In this document: positions 52,966-61,762 of the stretch, piece after piece
Layout of the letters: each line of letters begins with the position of its first letter
Numbering within the stretch: the stretch's first letter is position 1
Assembly: GCA_016716325.1 (NCBI GenBank)
Contig: JADJWO010000001.1
Coordinates: forward strand, 1,178,001 to 1,242,000
Reading direction: 5' to 3'
DNA: 64,000 nt
DNA from: Nitrosomonadales bacterium
GTDB lineage: Bacteria; Pseudomonadota; Gammaproteobacteria; Burkholderiales; Gallionellaceae
Program-made: the position numbers and the translations under genes
Notes under the pieces: generated by a model
Told to the model about the DNA's origin: nothing
What the model saw: only the letters and a program-made list of their open reading frames with translations
Database searches by the model: none

Positions 52966-54428
52966 TGCCGCTGCACCCACTCGATCAGCGCGTCCTGCGC
53001 ATCCTGCCCGCGCCCGGCGTTGGGATGATTGATGAAAAACACCACGATCCATTCCTTGCCGCTCTTTGAACGCACATAGCCGGCGATGGTCTTCACGCCG
53101 CTCAGCGTGCCGGTCTTGAGGTGCGCATGGCTGGTCGCTTCGCTTTCCCTCAGGCGTTTCCTGACCGTACCGTCCACGCCGAGTATCGGCAGCGATGCCT
53201 GCAGTTCCGCGCTCAGCGGATGCCGTAACGCAAGCTGCAGAAACTGAGCGAGGTGGGCGGCGCTGATGCGCGCCTTGCGCGACAGTCCCGCGCCGTTCTC
53301 CAGCACCAGTTCCGGAAAATCGAGATGCTGTTTCTGCAGCCAGTCGTTCAAGGCCTGCGTGCTGCGCGCGATGGACATCGGTTGCGGTTCGGCGGTTATG
53401 GATGCGGGAGATTTTTCATCTTCCTTGCCCCCATCCACCCCCTGTGAGGGAGAGGGAAGAGAAACGCTCGCCCCCAGCGTCAGGAACAACTGGCGCGCCA
53501 TCACGTTGTTGCTGAATTTGTTGATGTCGCGGATGACCGAACCCAGCGGCTCGGAGTCGTGCGTGGAGAACAGCCGCGCGCGCTCTCCGGCCACGCCTTC
53601 GCGCATTCCGCCTTTCAGCGTACCCCCCAGCTCTTTCCACAGCGCGCGGAACACCGCCTCGACATAGCGCGTGTGCGGCATCACGCTGAGGTTGTGCTCG
53701 CGCTCGCCGCAATCGCCCGGATAGCCGCCCTGGAACACCACGCTGTCGCCGTCCGGCTGGACCCGGATGCCGTCATCCCAGTCGCTGCACCGCCCTGCCG
53801 GTTGCGGCGCCAGCCGGTTGTCCAGAAGGATGCCGTCCAGCGGCGGCTCGGTGATCACGTTCAGTTTGTCGCCGTCGGGCAGATAACGCAGCCGCAGCGT
53901 GTTGAAATTGAGCAGCAGCGCATCCGGACCGACGTTGTAGGCGCGCACCGGATCGTTGTCAAATTCCGCCGGATCATGCGGCGGCAGGTCGAAATAACTG
54001 CGGTCCAGCACCAGGTCGCCGCGTATCTCGCGCAGTCCGCGCGCGCGCAGTTCGGCGAGCCACAGCCAGAACTGCTCTATCGTGAACTTCGGCTCGCCGT
54101 ACCCTTTCAGGATCAGGTCGCCGCGCAGCACGCCGTCTTTCAGGTCGCCGTCCAGCCACGCCTCGGTCTTCCATGTATAGGCCGGGCCGAGCAGGTCGAG
54201 CGCGGCAAAGGTGGTGAGCAACTTCATCGTCGAAGCGGGATTCATCGCGCGCCGCGCATTGACGCTGACAAGCGGCGCCATTTTGCCCGCTTCGCGAACC
54301 TCGACCGCCACCGCATCCGGCGGAATGCCCGCCCGCTTCAGTTCCATGCGGACTTCGCGCGGCAACGAGGCCGCCCACGCACCCGACACCAGCAACGACA
54401 ATACCAACGCCAGCAACAGTCGCCTCAT
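52962..54428 (-). CDS. dacB: D-alanyl-D-alanine carboxypeptidase / PBP4 (DacB)
   Basis: 488 residues. Signal peptide MRRLLLALVLSLLVSGAWA, then the active-site S66-x-x-K69 (MNPASTMKLLTTF), the SxN motif (KFSNNVMARQLFLTLG) and KTGT (HLKTGTLSGVKTIAGYV). It has the large PBP4 insertion domain between the first two motifs. Trims peptidoglycan peptides in the periplasm. A stretch SLPSPSQGVDGGKEDEKSPA after TLGASV is unexpected and is encoded by a degenerate palindromic element (53420-53466). Shares a 4-nt overlap (ATGA) with the bioA stop, so bioA and dacB are likely co-transcribed. Confidence 0.94.
   Translation of the reverse strand: MRRLLLALVLSLLVSGAWAASLPREVRMELKRAGIPPDAVAVEVREAGKMAPLVSVNARRAMNPASTMKLLTTFAALDLLGPAYTWKTEAWLDGDLKDGVLRGDLILKGYGEPKFTIEQFWLWLAELRARGLREIRGDLVLDRSYFDLPPHDPAEFDNDPVRAYNVGPDALLLNFNTLRLRYLPDGDKLNVITEPPLDGILLDNRLAPQPAGRCSDWDDGIRVQPDGDSVVFQGGYPGDCGEREHNLSVMPHTRYVEAVFRALWKELGGTLKGGMREGVAGERARLFSTHDSEPLGSVIRDINKFSNNVMARQLFLTLGASVSLPSPSQGVDGGKEDEKSPASITAEPQPMSIARSTQALNDWLQKQHLDFPELVLENGAGLSRKARISAAHLAQFLQLALRHPLSAELQASLPILGVDGTVRKRLRESEATSHAHLKTGTLSGVKTIAGYVRSKSGKEWIVVFFINHPNAGRGQDAQDALIEWVQRH
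53420..53466 (-). repeat. In-frame palindromic element inside dacB
   Basis: The coding strand reads CTCTTCCCTCTCCCTCACAG, then GGGGTGGATGGGGGCAAGG. A degenerate copy of the CCCTCTCCC...GGG family read as LPSPSQGVDGGK, in the same frame as in hemD, bioA and trhP. Confidence 0.6.
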
Positions 54429-55822
54429 GCCAGCGCCTCCACGATCTTCAGCGTGCGCTCCACCAGCAACTGCATCTCCGTCTCATCGATGACATAAGGC
54501 GGCATGAAGTAGACCGTATCGCCCATCGGACGCAACAACAGCTCGTGCTGCAGTCCAAGCGCGAAGCAGCGCCGCGCAAAATCGGGATGACCGTTCTCCA
54601 CCTCGAACGCCCAGATCATGCCGGTGTTGCGCCAGTTGCGCACCGCGCGATGCTCGCGCAGCGGTTGGGAGATGCTGTTCAGATATTCCGCCTTGTGACG
54701 GTTCGAGACCAGCACCTCGTCCTGCGCGAAGATGTCCAGCGTCGCCAGCGCGGCGCGGCAGGCCAGCGGATTGCCGGTATAGGAATGCGAATGCAGGAAG
54801 CCGCGCGCGGTCTCGTCGGCATAGAACGCCTGATAGATGTCGTCGCTCGTCATCACGATGGACAGCGGCAGGTAACCCCCGGTGATGCCCTTGGACAGCA
54901 GCAGGAAGTCCGGCGTGATGCCAGATTTCGCGCTCGCTCCGGCGCTAGCGCGCACCCCCCCTCTCCCGCTTGCGGGAGAGGGGCTGGGGGAGAGGGTTGC
55001 CTGTTCGCACGCGAACATGGTTCCCGTCCTGCCCATGCCGACCGCGATCTCGTCGGCGATCAGGTGCACACCGTATTGCGAGCACAGTTCGCGCGCCCTC
55101 TTCAAATAAACGGGGTGATACATCGCCATACCGGCCGCGCCCTGCACCAGCGGTTCGACGATGAAGGCGGCCAGCTGCGCGTGATGTCGCCGCAGATGCG
55201 CCTCCAGCAGGTCGGCACAGCGCAGCGCGAACTGCTCCGCAGTCTCGCCCGGTTCCGCATTGCGCCAGTCCGGGCTGGCCACCGTCGCCTGTTGCGCGAT
55301 CAGTGCGCCGTAGGCATCACGGAACAGCGCGACATCGGTCACCGACAACGCGCCCAGCGTCTCGCCGTGGTAGCTGTTCTGCAGGCTGATGAATTTAGTC
55401 TTGCCGGGCTGGCCGCTGTTGCGCCAATAGTGGGCGCTCATTTTCAACGCGATCTCGGTGGCCGACGCGCCATCCGAACCATAGAAGCAATGACCCAGTC
55501 CGGCCGGGGCCAGTTCGCGCAAGCGTTCCGAAAGCTGCACCACCGGTTCGTGGGTGAAACCGGCCAGCATCACGTGTTCCAGCTTGCCGAGTTGGTCGGC
55601 GATGGCCGCATTGATACGCGGGTTGCAATGCCCGAACAGGTTCACCCACCAGGAACTGACCGCATCCAGGTAGCGCCTGCCGTCGAAATCGTACAGCCAC
55701 ACACCCGCGCCGCGCGCGACCGGAATCAGCGGAAAACTTTCATAGTGCTTCATCTGCGAACAGGGATGCCACACGGCGGACAGGCTGCGTGCAAGGAGTT
55801 CGGGATTGGTGGTGACCGTCAT
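54425..55822 (-). CDS. bioA: Adenosylmethionine-8-amino-7-oxononanoate aminotransferase
   Basis: 465 residues. Converts KAPA to DAPA with SAM as amino donor in biotin synthesis; PLP enzyme. Blocks: WHPCSQMKHYESFPLIPVAR, YLDAVSSWWVNLFGHCNPRI, FYGSDGASATEIALKM, SYHGETLGALSVTD, LIADEIAVGMGRTGTMFACE, the PLP lysine in FLLLSKGITGGYLPL, and HSYTGNPLACRAALATL. Between FACEQA and ITPDFLLLSKG a stretch of about 25 residues (TLSPSPSPASGRGGVRASAG plus ASAKS) is inserted, encoded by a palindromic element. Start at 55822 (MTVTTNPEL) or 55834; no clear ribosome binding site. No other bio genes are in the window. Confidence 0.95.
   Translation of the reverse strand: MTVTTNPELLARSLSAVWHPCSQMKHYESFPLIPVARGAGVWLYDFDGRRYLDAVSSWWVNLFGHCNPRINAAIADQLGKLEHVMLAGFTHEPVVQLSERLRELAPAGLGHCFYGSDGASATEIALKMSAHYWRNSGQPGKTKFISLQNSYHGETLGALSVTDVALFRDAYGALIAQQATVASPDWRNAEPGETAEQFALRCADLLEAHLRRHHAQLAAFIVEPLVQGAAGMAMYHPVYLKRARELCSQYGVHLIADEIAVGMGRTGTMFACEQATLSPSPSPASGRGGVRASAGASAKSGITPDFLLLSKGITGGYLPLSIVMTSDDIYQAFYADETARGFLHSHSYTGNPLACRAALATLDIFAQDEVLVSNRHKAEYLNSISQPLREHRAVRNWRNTGMIWAFEVENGHPDFARRCFALGLQHELLLRPMGDTVYFMPPYVIDETEMQLLVERTLKIVEALA
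54930..55005 (-). repeat. In-frame palindromic element inside bioA
   Basis: Perfect 12-bp arms CCCCTCTCCCGC (54958-54969) and GCGGGAGAGGGG (54972-54983) with a TT loop, plus a flanking GGGGGAGAGGGTT unit and a second small palindrome to the left (GCGCTCGCTCCGGCGCTAGC). Read as LSPSPSPASGRGGVRASAGA, no stop. Confidence 0.88.
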
Positions 55823-55910
55823 ACGTAGAATCATAACGGAGTTTGGGTAATGCCGACCAAGTGTCTGCGGCGTAACATATACGAATCGGAATCGTTTACA
55901 GGAGGTTGCC

Positions 55911-56810
55911 ATGCGTATCTTGATCACCGGCGGGACAGGCCTGATCGGACGCCGCCTTTGCCCTGCACTCCTCGCGGAAGGCCATGAGCTGACTGTGCTG
56001 AGCCGCCGCCCGGAGACGGTCGCGGCGAAATGCGGCAGCTCCGTCCATGCGCTCGGATCGCTGGACGAATGGCAGCCCGGACAGACATTCGATGCCGTCA
56101 TCAACCTGGCCGGCGAGCCCATCGTGGATGCCTCCTGGACGGCACAGCGCAAGCAGGTGCTGCGGGACAGCCGCGTCGCCCTCACCGAGACACTGGCGCG
56201 CCATATCGCAACCGCCGAACGGAAACCGGCCGTGCTGTTGAGCGGTTCGGCGATCGGCTATTACGGCAATCGCGGCGATGACCGGCTGGATGAAAACGAA
56301 ATGGCAGGCGACGACTTTCCCGCCCGGCTGTGCGTCGCATGGGAAGCCGCCGCGCGCGCGGCGGAAGATTACGGCGTACGCGTCTGCCTGTTGCGCACCG
56401 GCCTGGTCCTGAGCAAGGACGGCGGCCTGCTGACGCGCATCCTGCCGCCGTTCAGGCTCGGCATGGGCGCGCGGCTCGGGGACGGGCGGCAATGGATGAG
56501 CTGGGTGCACATCGACGACTACGTCGCGATGCTGCTGCGTCTGCTGCACGATCCGCATGCCGGCGGGCCGTACAACATGACCTCACCGCACCCGGTCACC
56601 AACGCCGGGTTCACCGCGACACTGGCTGCGGCGCTGCACCGCCCCGCGCCGTTCGCCGCGCCGGCCTCGCTGGTCAGGATGGGCATGGGCGAACGCGCCT
56701 GCCTGATCCTGGAGGGTCAGCGGGTGTTGCCGGCACGGATGCTGGAAGCGCGCCACCCCTTCGCCTTCGCCGATCTGCGCGATGCGCTGAACGACGTGCT
56801 GGGCAAATGA
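55911..56810 (+). CDS. TIGR01777-type NAD-dependent epimerase (YfcH-like)
   Basis: 299 residues. An extended SDR with the Rossmann motif MRILITGGTGLIGRRLCPAL, VINLAGEPIVD, LLSGSAIGYYGNRGDDRLDE and the C-terminal DUF1731 part (ERACLILEGQRVLPARMLEA, FAFADLRDALNDVLG). The physiological reaction is not known. It has an excellent ribosome binding site AGGAGGTTGCC before the ATG. Divergent from bioA. Confidence 0.9.
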   Translation: MRILITGGTGLIGRRLCPALLAEGHELTVLSRRPETVAAKCGSSVHALGSLDEWQPGQTFDAVINLAGEPIVDASWTAQRKQVLRDSRVALTETLARHIATAERKPAVLLSGSAIGYYGNRGDDRLDENEMAGDDFPARLCVAWEAAARAAEDYGVRVCLLRTGLVLSKDGGLLTRILPPFRLGMGARLGDGRQWMSWVHIDDYVAMLLRLLHDPHAGGPYNMTSPHPVTNAGFTATLAAALHRPAPFAAPASLVRMGMGERACLILEGQRVLPARMLEARHPFAFADLRDALNDVLGK

Positions 56811-56989
56811 AGATGCCTCGACCCGCAATGCAACGCTTCTTTCAACCTGCTGATTTCCCTGCCTGTCCTCCGGCGTTGCTTTCCGTATCCCCCCAATCTG
56901 TGGCATCCTTCGCACCTCGCATGTCCGCATAACGATAATTTCCGACTTTCCTGAACACCTTCGAGAGAGCGGCAGGAGGAACAGTAGCA

Positions 56990-58240
56990 ATGAAACGTGT
57001 TGACGATTTCCGTCTGCGCCTTGGCAAGCGCGAGCTGGTGCCGATCATGATCGGCGGCATGGGCGTGGACATCTCCACCGCAGAACTGGCTCTGGAAGCC
57101 GCACGCCTGGGCGGGGTCGGACACATCTCCGACGCGATGCTGCCGACCGTGACGGACCGCCACTACAAGACCTCCTTCGTCAAGGACAAACAGAAACATT
57201 ACAAATTCAACGTCGCGAACACCGACAAGGCGGTCGTGCAATTCGACCTCGGGCAGGTTGCCGAGGCCACCCGCCTGCATGTCAGCCGCGCCATGGAAGC
57301 CAAGCGCGGCGACGGCATGATCTTCATCAACTGCATGGAAAAACTCACCATGAACTCCCCGCGCGAGACCCTGCGCGTGCGCCTGTGCGGCGCGCTGGAT
57401 GCCGGGATCGACGGCATCACGCTGGCGGCCGGCCTGCATCTGGGCTCGTTCGCGCTGATGGAAGACCATCCGCGCTTCCGCGATGCGCAACTCGGCATCA
57501 TCGTCTCCTCCGTGCGCGCGCTGCAATTGTTCCTGCGCAAGAATTCCAAGCTCGGTCGCCTGCCCGATTACATCGTGGTCGAAGGCCCGCTGGCCGGCGG
57601 CCACCTGGGTTTCGGCATGGACTGGGCGCAATACGACCTGCGCACCATCACGGTCGAGATCCAGCAATACCTGAAGGACGAGCATCTCGACATCCCGGTC
57701 ATCCCGGCCGGCGGCATCTTCACCGGCAGCGATGCGGTCAGTTATCTGGAAACCGGCTCTGCCGCCATTCAGGTGGCGACCCGTTTCACCGTCGCACAGG
57801 AGTGTGGCATCCCGGAAGATGTCCAGCAGGAATATTTCAAGGCCAGCGAGGACGACATCGAAGTCAACATGCTGTCGCCGACCGGCTACCCGATGCGCAT
57901 GATCAAGAGTTGCCCGGCGATCGGCGCCGGCATCCGCCCGAATTGCGAGGCGTACGGTTATCTGCTCGATGCCAACGGCCACTGCGCCTACATCGACGCG
58001 TATTACCGCGAAGTGGAAGCGCACCCCGGCGAGAAGAAGATCTCGGTCAAGGACAAGACCTGCCTGTGCACCCACATGCGCAATTACAATTGCTGGACCT
58101 GCGGCCATTACACCTACCGCCTCAAGGACACGACGCACCGCAATGCCGACGGCACCTATCAGATACTGAGCGCCGAGCACATTTTCAAGGACTACCAGTT
58201 CAGCACCGACAACAAGGTCGCCCTTCCCCCGCAAAAATAA
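56990..58240 (+). CDS. Nitronate monooxygenase-like flavoprotein with C-terminal cysteine cluster
   Basis: 416 residues. NMO/2-nitropropane-dioxygenase-like TIM barrel: VPIMIGGMGVDISTAELALE, GGVGHISDAM, DGITLAAGLHLGSF, EGPLAGGHLGFGMDW (FMN-phosphate region), PVIPAGGIFTGSDAVSYLET and AAIQVATRFTVAQECGIPED. The last 60 residues carry C358-x-C360-x7-C368-x2-C371 (CLCTHMRNYNCWTCG), absent from ordinary nitronate monooxygenases, suggesting a metal or iron-sulfur site. The actual substrate is therefore open; a FabK-like or other flavin reaction is possible. Confidence 0.8.
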   Translation: MKRVDDFRLRLGKRELVPIMIGGMGVDISTAELALEAARLGGVGHISDAMLPTVTDRHYKTSFVKDKQKHYKFNVANTDKAVVQFDLGQVAEATRLHVSRAMEAKRGDGMIFINCMEKLTMNSPRETLRVRLCGALDAGIDGITLAAGLHLGSFALMEDHPRFRDAQLGIIVSSVRALQLFLRKNSKLGRLPDYIVVEGPLAGGHLGFGMDWAQYDLRTITVEIQQYLKDEHLDIPVIPAGGIFTGSDAVSYLETGSAAIQVATRFTVAQECGIPEDVQQEYFKASEDDIEVNMLSPTGYPMRMIKSCPAIGAGIRPNCEAYGYLLDANGHCAYIDAYYREVEAHPGEKKISVKDKTCLCTHMRNYNCWTCGHYTYRLKDTTHRNADGTYQILSAEHIFKDYQFSTDNKVALPPQK

Positions 58241-58252
58241 ATCCCCCCTGCT

Positions 58253-58280
58253 CTTGAAATCGGGCAGGGTCGCCCCTATT
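58253..58280 (+). promoter_or_regulatory. Sigma32-type heat-shock promoter of groESL
   Basis: -35 CTTGAAA at 58253-58259 and -10 CCCCTATT at 58273-58280 with a 13-base spacer, matching the sigma32 consensus (CTTGAAA - N11-16 - CCCCATNT) with small deviations. It lies directly upstream of the CIRCE element. Confidence 0.75.
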
Positions 58281-58281
58281 A

Positions 58282-58308
58282 TTAGCAGTCGCAGGCGGAG
58301 AGTGCCAA
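58282..58308 (+). promoter_or_regulatory. CIRCE operator (HrcA site)
   Basis: TTAGCAGTC - 9 bases - GAGTGCCAA, against the consensus TTAGCACTC-N9-GAGTGCTAA. One mismatch in each arm, 9-base spacer exact. HrcA would repress groESL here; this together with the sigma32-like promoter suggests dual heat-shock control. Confidence 0.9.
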
Positions 58309-58389
58309 AACCGGCCGATGGGCTGGTCAGACACACAAAACCTCCGTATCCCGCTTTCATTCAACTTACTGATTCAGGAGATATCAAGT

Positions 58390-58680
58390 ATGAAAATTCG
58401 TCCTTTGAGCGATCGCGTCATCGTCAAGCGCATGGAAGAAGAGCGCAAGACCGCATCCGGCATCGTGATTCCCGATGCCGCCACCGAAAAACCTGACCAG
58501 GGCGAAATCATCGCCGTGGGCAACGGCAAGATCGGCGACGACGGCAAGTTGCGCCCGATGAGCGTCAAGGTCGGCGACAAGGTGTTGTTCGGCAAATACG
58601 CCGGCCAGAACTTCAAGATGGACGGCCAGGAATACATGACCATGCGCGAAGACGACATCATCGGCGTAGTCGAAGCCTAA
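58390..58680 (+). CDS. groES: Co-chaperonin GroES
   Basis: 96 residues, MKIRPLSDRVIVKRMEEERK, mobile loop ERKTASGIVIPDAATEKPDQ, and MREDDIIGVVEA at the end. Caps the GroEL chamber in the cytoplasm. Ribosome binding site CAGGAGA about 8 nt upstream of the ATG. A 27-base gap separates it from groEL, and both share the CIRCE-controlled promoter. Confidence 0.98.
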   Translation: MKIRPLSDRVIVKRMEEERKTASGIVIPDAATEKPDQGEIIAVGNGKIGDDGKLRPMSVKVGDKVLFGKYAGQNFKMDGQEYMTMREDDIIGVVEA

Positions 58681-58707
58681 TAACACGAGATACTCAGGAG
58701 AACAGAC

Positions 58708-60348
<1,641 letters not shown>

Positions 60349-60374
60349 ATCATCGACCGTTTTTGCAGCAAATC

Positions 60375-60402
60375 GACAAACCCCGCTTCGGCGGGGTTTG
60401 TC
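60375..60402 (+). terminator. Rho-independent terminator of groESL
   Basis: GACAAACCCCGC - TTCG - GCGGGGTTTGTC, a perfect 12-bp stem with a tetraloop, followed by ATTT. It lies 27 bases after the groEL stop. Confidence 0.92.
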
Positions 60403-60425
60403 ATTTGGCGCGGTATCGGTATAAT
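60398..60425 (+). promoter_or_regulatory. Promoter of tRNA-Phe
   Basis: -35 TTGTCA (60398-60403), 16-base spacer, consensus -10 TATAAT (60420-60425) followed by a GC-rich discriminator GCGCCGC typical of stringently controlled stable RNA promoters. The -35 overlaps the descending arm of the groESL terminator. Confidence 0.75.
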
Positions 60426-60478
60426 GCGCCGCTTCGCGAATCATGCTGCATCGGCATCATGGTTGGCGGAGCGCAAAT

Positions 60479-60554
60479 GGCTCGGTAGCTCAGTTGGTAG
60501 AGCAGCGGATTGAAAATCCGCGTGTCGGTGGTTCGATTCCGCCCCGAGCCACCA
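60479..60554 (+). tRNA. pheT: tRNA-Phe (GAA)
   Basis: 76 nt including the encoded CCA. Acceptor stem GGCTCGG / CCGAGCC, D arm TAGCTCAGTTGGTAGAGCA, anticodon stem-loop GCGGATTGAAAATCCGC with anticodon GAA, and T arm GTGGTTCGATTCCGC. The structure is complete. The 'pheT' label here would mean the tRNA gene, and naming differs between organisms. Confidence 0.97.
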
Positions 60555-60561
60555 GTATTTA

Positions 60562-60594
60562 GCGCCCAACTGTTCTCAGTTGGGCGTTTCCATT
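60562..60594 (+). terminator. Terminator after tRNA-Phe
   Basis: GCGCCCAACTG - TTCT - CAGTTGGGCGTTTCC, an 11-bp stem followed by T residues, just downstream of the tRNA. Confidence 0.88.
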
Positions 60595-60832
60595 TCTACT
60601 TCCCGCAAACCACGCGCGGTTCGCGCCCATTCTGCGTGTGCCATGGGTATGCACGGTCTGGGCCGCAGAGCAGTCGGTTCGACTCTCTTTTGCCCTCTGT
60701 TCTCTCAAAATCTCCACCAACTCTTTCGCCGTGGCACACGCACATTGACCTTTGTTGCAATAGCTTATGTGCGTGCCAGCTTACAAGGTTTTCCGGCTGA
60801 CTTGGATAGGCGGTGCATGTCACGAATACCCT
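60595..60832. other. Intergenic stretch between tRNA-Phe terminator and the accessory operon
   Basis: No coding feature supported on either strand. A short stretch GCAGTCGGTTCGACTC (60668-60685) resembles a tRNA T arm and could be a remnant of a tRNA 3' end or an attachment site, but the match to tRNA-Phe is weak. Confidence 0.4.
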
Positions 60833-61759
60833 TCACCGCTTGGCCGCACACGGCATTGCATACAGCCCTTCGCGTTCCTGCGTATCCACGAGAGTTTGGT
60901 AGGCGTGACGAGGCCCCTCGTATCGCGCCGCCTTGAAGACGTCACTCGGCTTCGTGCTGTTGAGTTTGGCGCGCAGCATTACCTGCTCCCCTCGACGCCA
61001 TTCACCCTTGAATTCCCATAGCGCCTTGAATACGGCAGCCTGGCCCGGCGTGCAGTGGATGGCTCCATCCGACCAGCTATCCAACGTGACCCACCGGAAA
61101 TCTGCCGAGAACGGACCAAAGACAGGTGTCGTCGGGTCAGCCACCACTGACATGCCGGCTGTCTCGGCCACCGGGGTGTAGGTGATCCCGCCCCCATAGA
61201 AAGCAAATCTTTCCTCCAGCGACAACCACTGCACGCCATGCCCAAGTGGCTCTCCCCGCGCTTCCCTGTGCCGAGGTGCAATGACGCGGATGTTTCCATC
61301 CTTCACCCGAACCCGGTCCAGGATCGTCGGCTCGCGCCAGATCTTCATCAGGCTGCGCGCCAGCACTACCGGAGCGCTTCGTGCGTCACCCAGATGCCAA
61401 ACGTCGGCCCCGAGATCGATGATCCCATCCCGGCTATTGATATCCATGGCCAGCCGCAACTTCGCCCGAAACCACTCTTGATCGAGTTCCAGTGCGGCCA
61501 GGTCATCAGCTTGTACCGAGACTTGGCCACACTCCGGACAATGGCAAATGCGACCACCTTTCCCGTCGCCCCATATCTGACATCGATGCAGCTGGCAGTA
61601 GGGGCATAGCGTATGGGTCTGATTCAGGACTGCCGGTTTCACTGCCTTGCCTAGGGTGCTGGATGCGGCAATCTCGCTGGGTGATAACGTGCTGTGTGAC
61701 AAGGGTGTGCCGCCGGAAAACAGACGGCACACCAGCGCCCATGCATCGTGGCTCGCCAC
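60833..61759 (-). CDS. Unknown protein with zinc-ribbon-like cysteines
   Basis: 308 residues, GTG start with GAGGAA 6 nt upstream, 3 bases after the preceding gene of the same operon. Residues about 50-80 hold two cysteine pairs (HTLCPYCQLHRC...GGRICHCPECGQVSV) that look like a zinc ribbon. The rest shows no motif I know; the C-terminal 90 residues (IHCTPGQAAVFKALWEFKGE, then WRRGEQVMLRAKLNSTKPSD) look like a winged-helix-type domain. No family assigned. The context (XRE regulator and ImmA/IrrE peptidase divergent, next to a tRNA) suggests an accessory, possibly phage- or element-related role. Confidence 0.6.
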   Translation of the reverse strand: MASHDAWALVCRLFSGGTPLSHSTLSPSEIAASSTLGKAVKPAVLNQTHTLCPYCQLHRCQIWGDGKGGRICHCPECGQVSVQADDLAALELDQEWFRAKLRLAMDINSRDGIIDLGADVWHLGDARSAPVVLARSLMKIWREPTILDRVRVKDGNIRVIAPRHREARGEPLGHGVQWLSLEERFAFYGGGITYTPVAETAGMSVVADPTTPVFGPFSADFRWVTLDSWSDGAIHCTPGQAAVFKALWEFKGEWRRGEQVMLRAKLNSTKPSDVFKAARYEGPRHAYQTLVDTQEREGLYAMPCAAKR

Positions 61760-61762
61760 TGA

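Noticed and set aside
56717..58360. 547-codon minus-strand frame across the flavoprotein gene
   Set aside because: The plus-strand frame has clear family motifs and codon bias; the antisense one has none.
60668..60690. Second tRNA or attachment repeat downstream of tRNA-Phe
   Set aside because: Only a T-arm-like GGTTCGACTC is seen; no acceptor or anticodon arm, and the match to the 3' end of tRNA-Phe is too short to call an att site.
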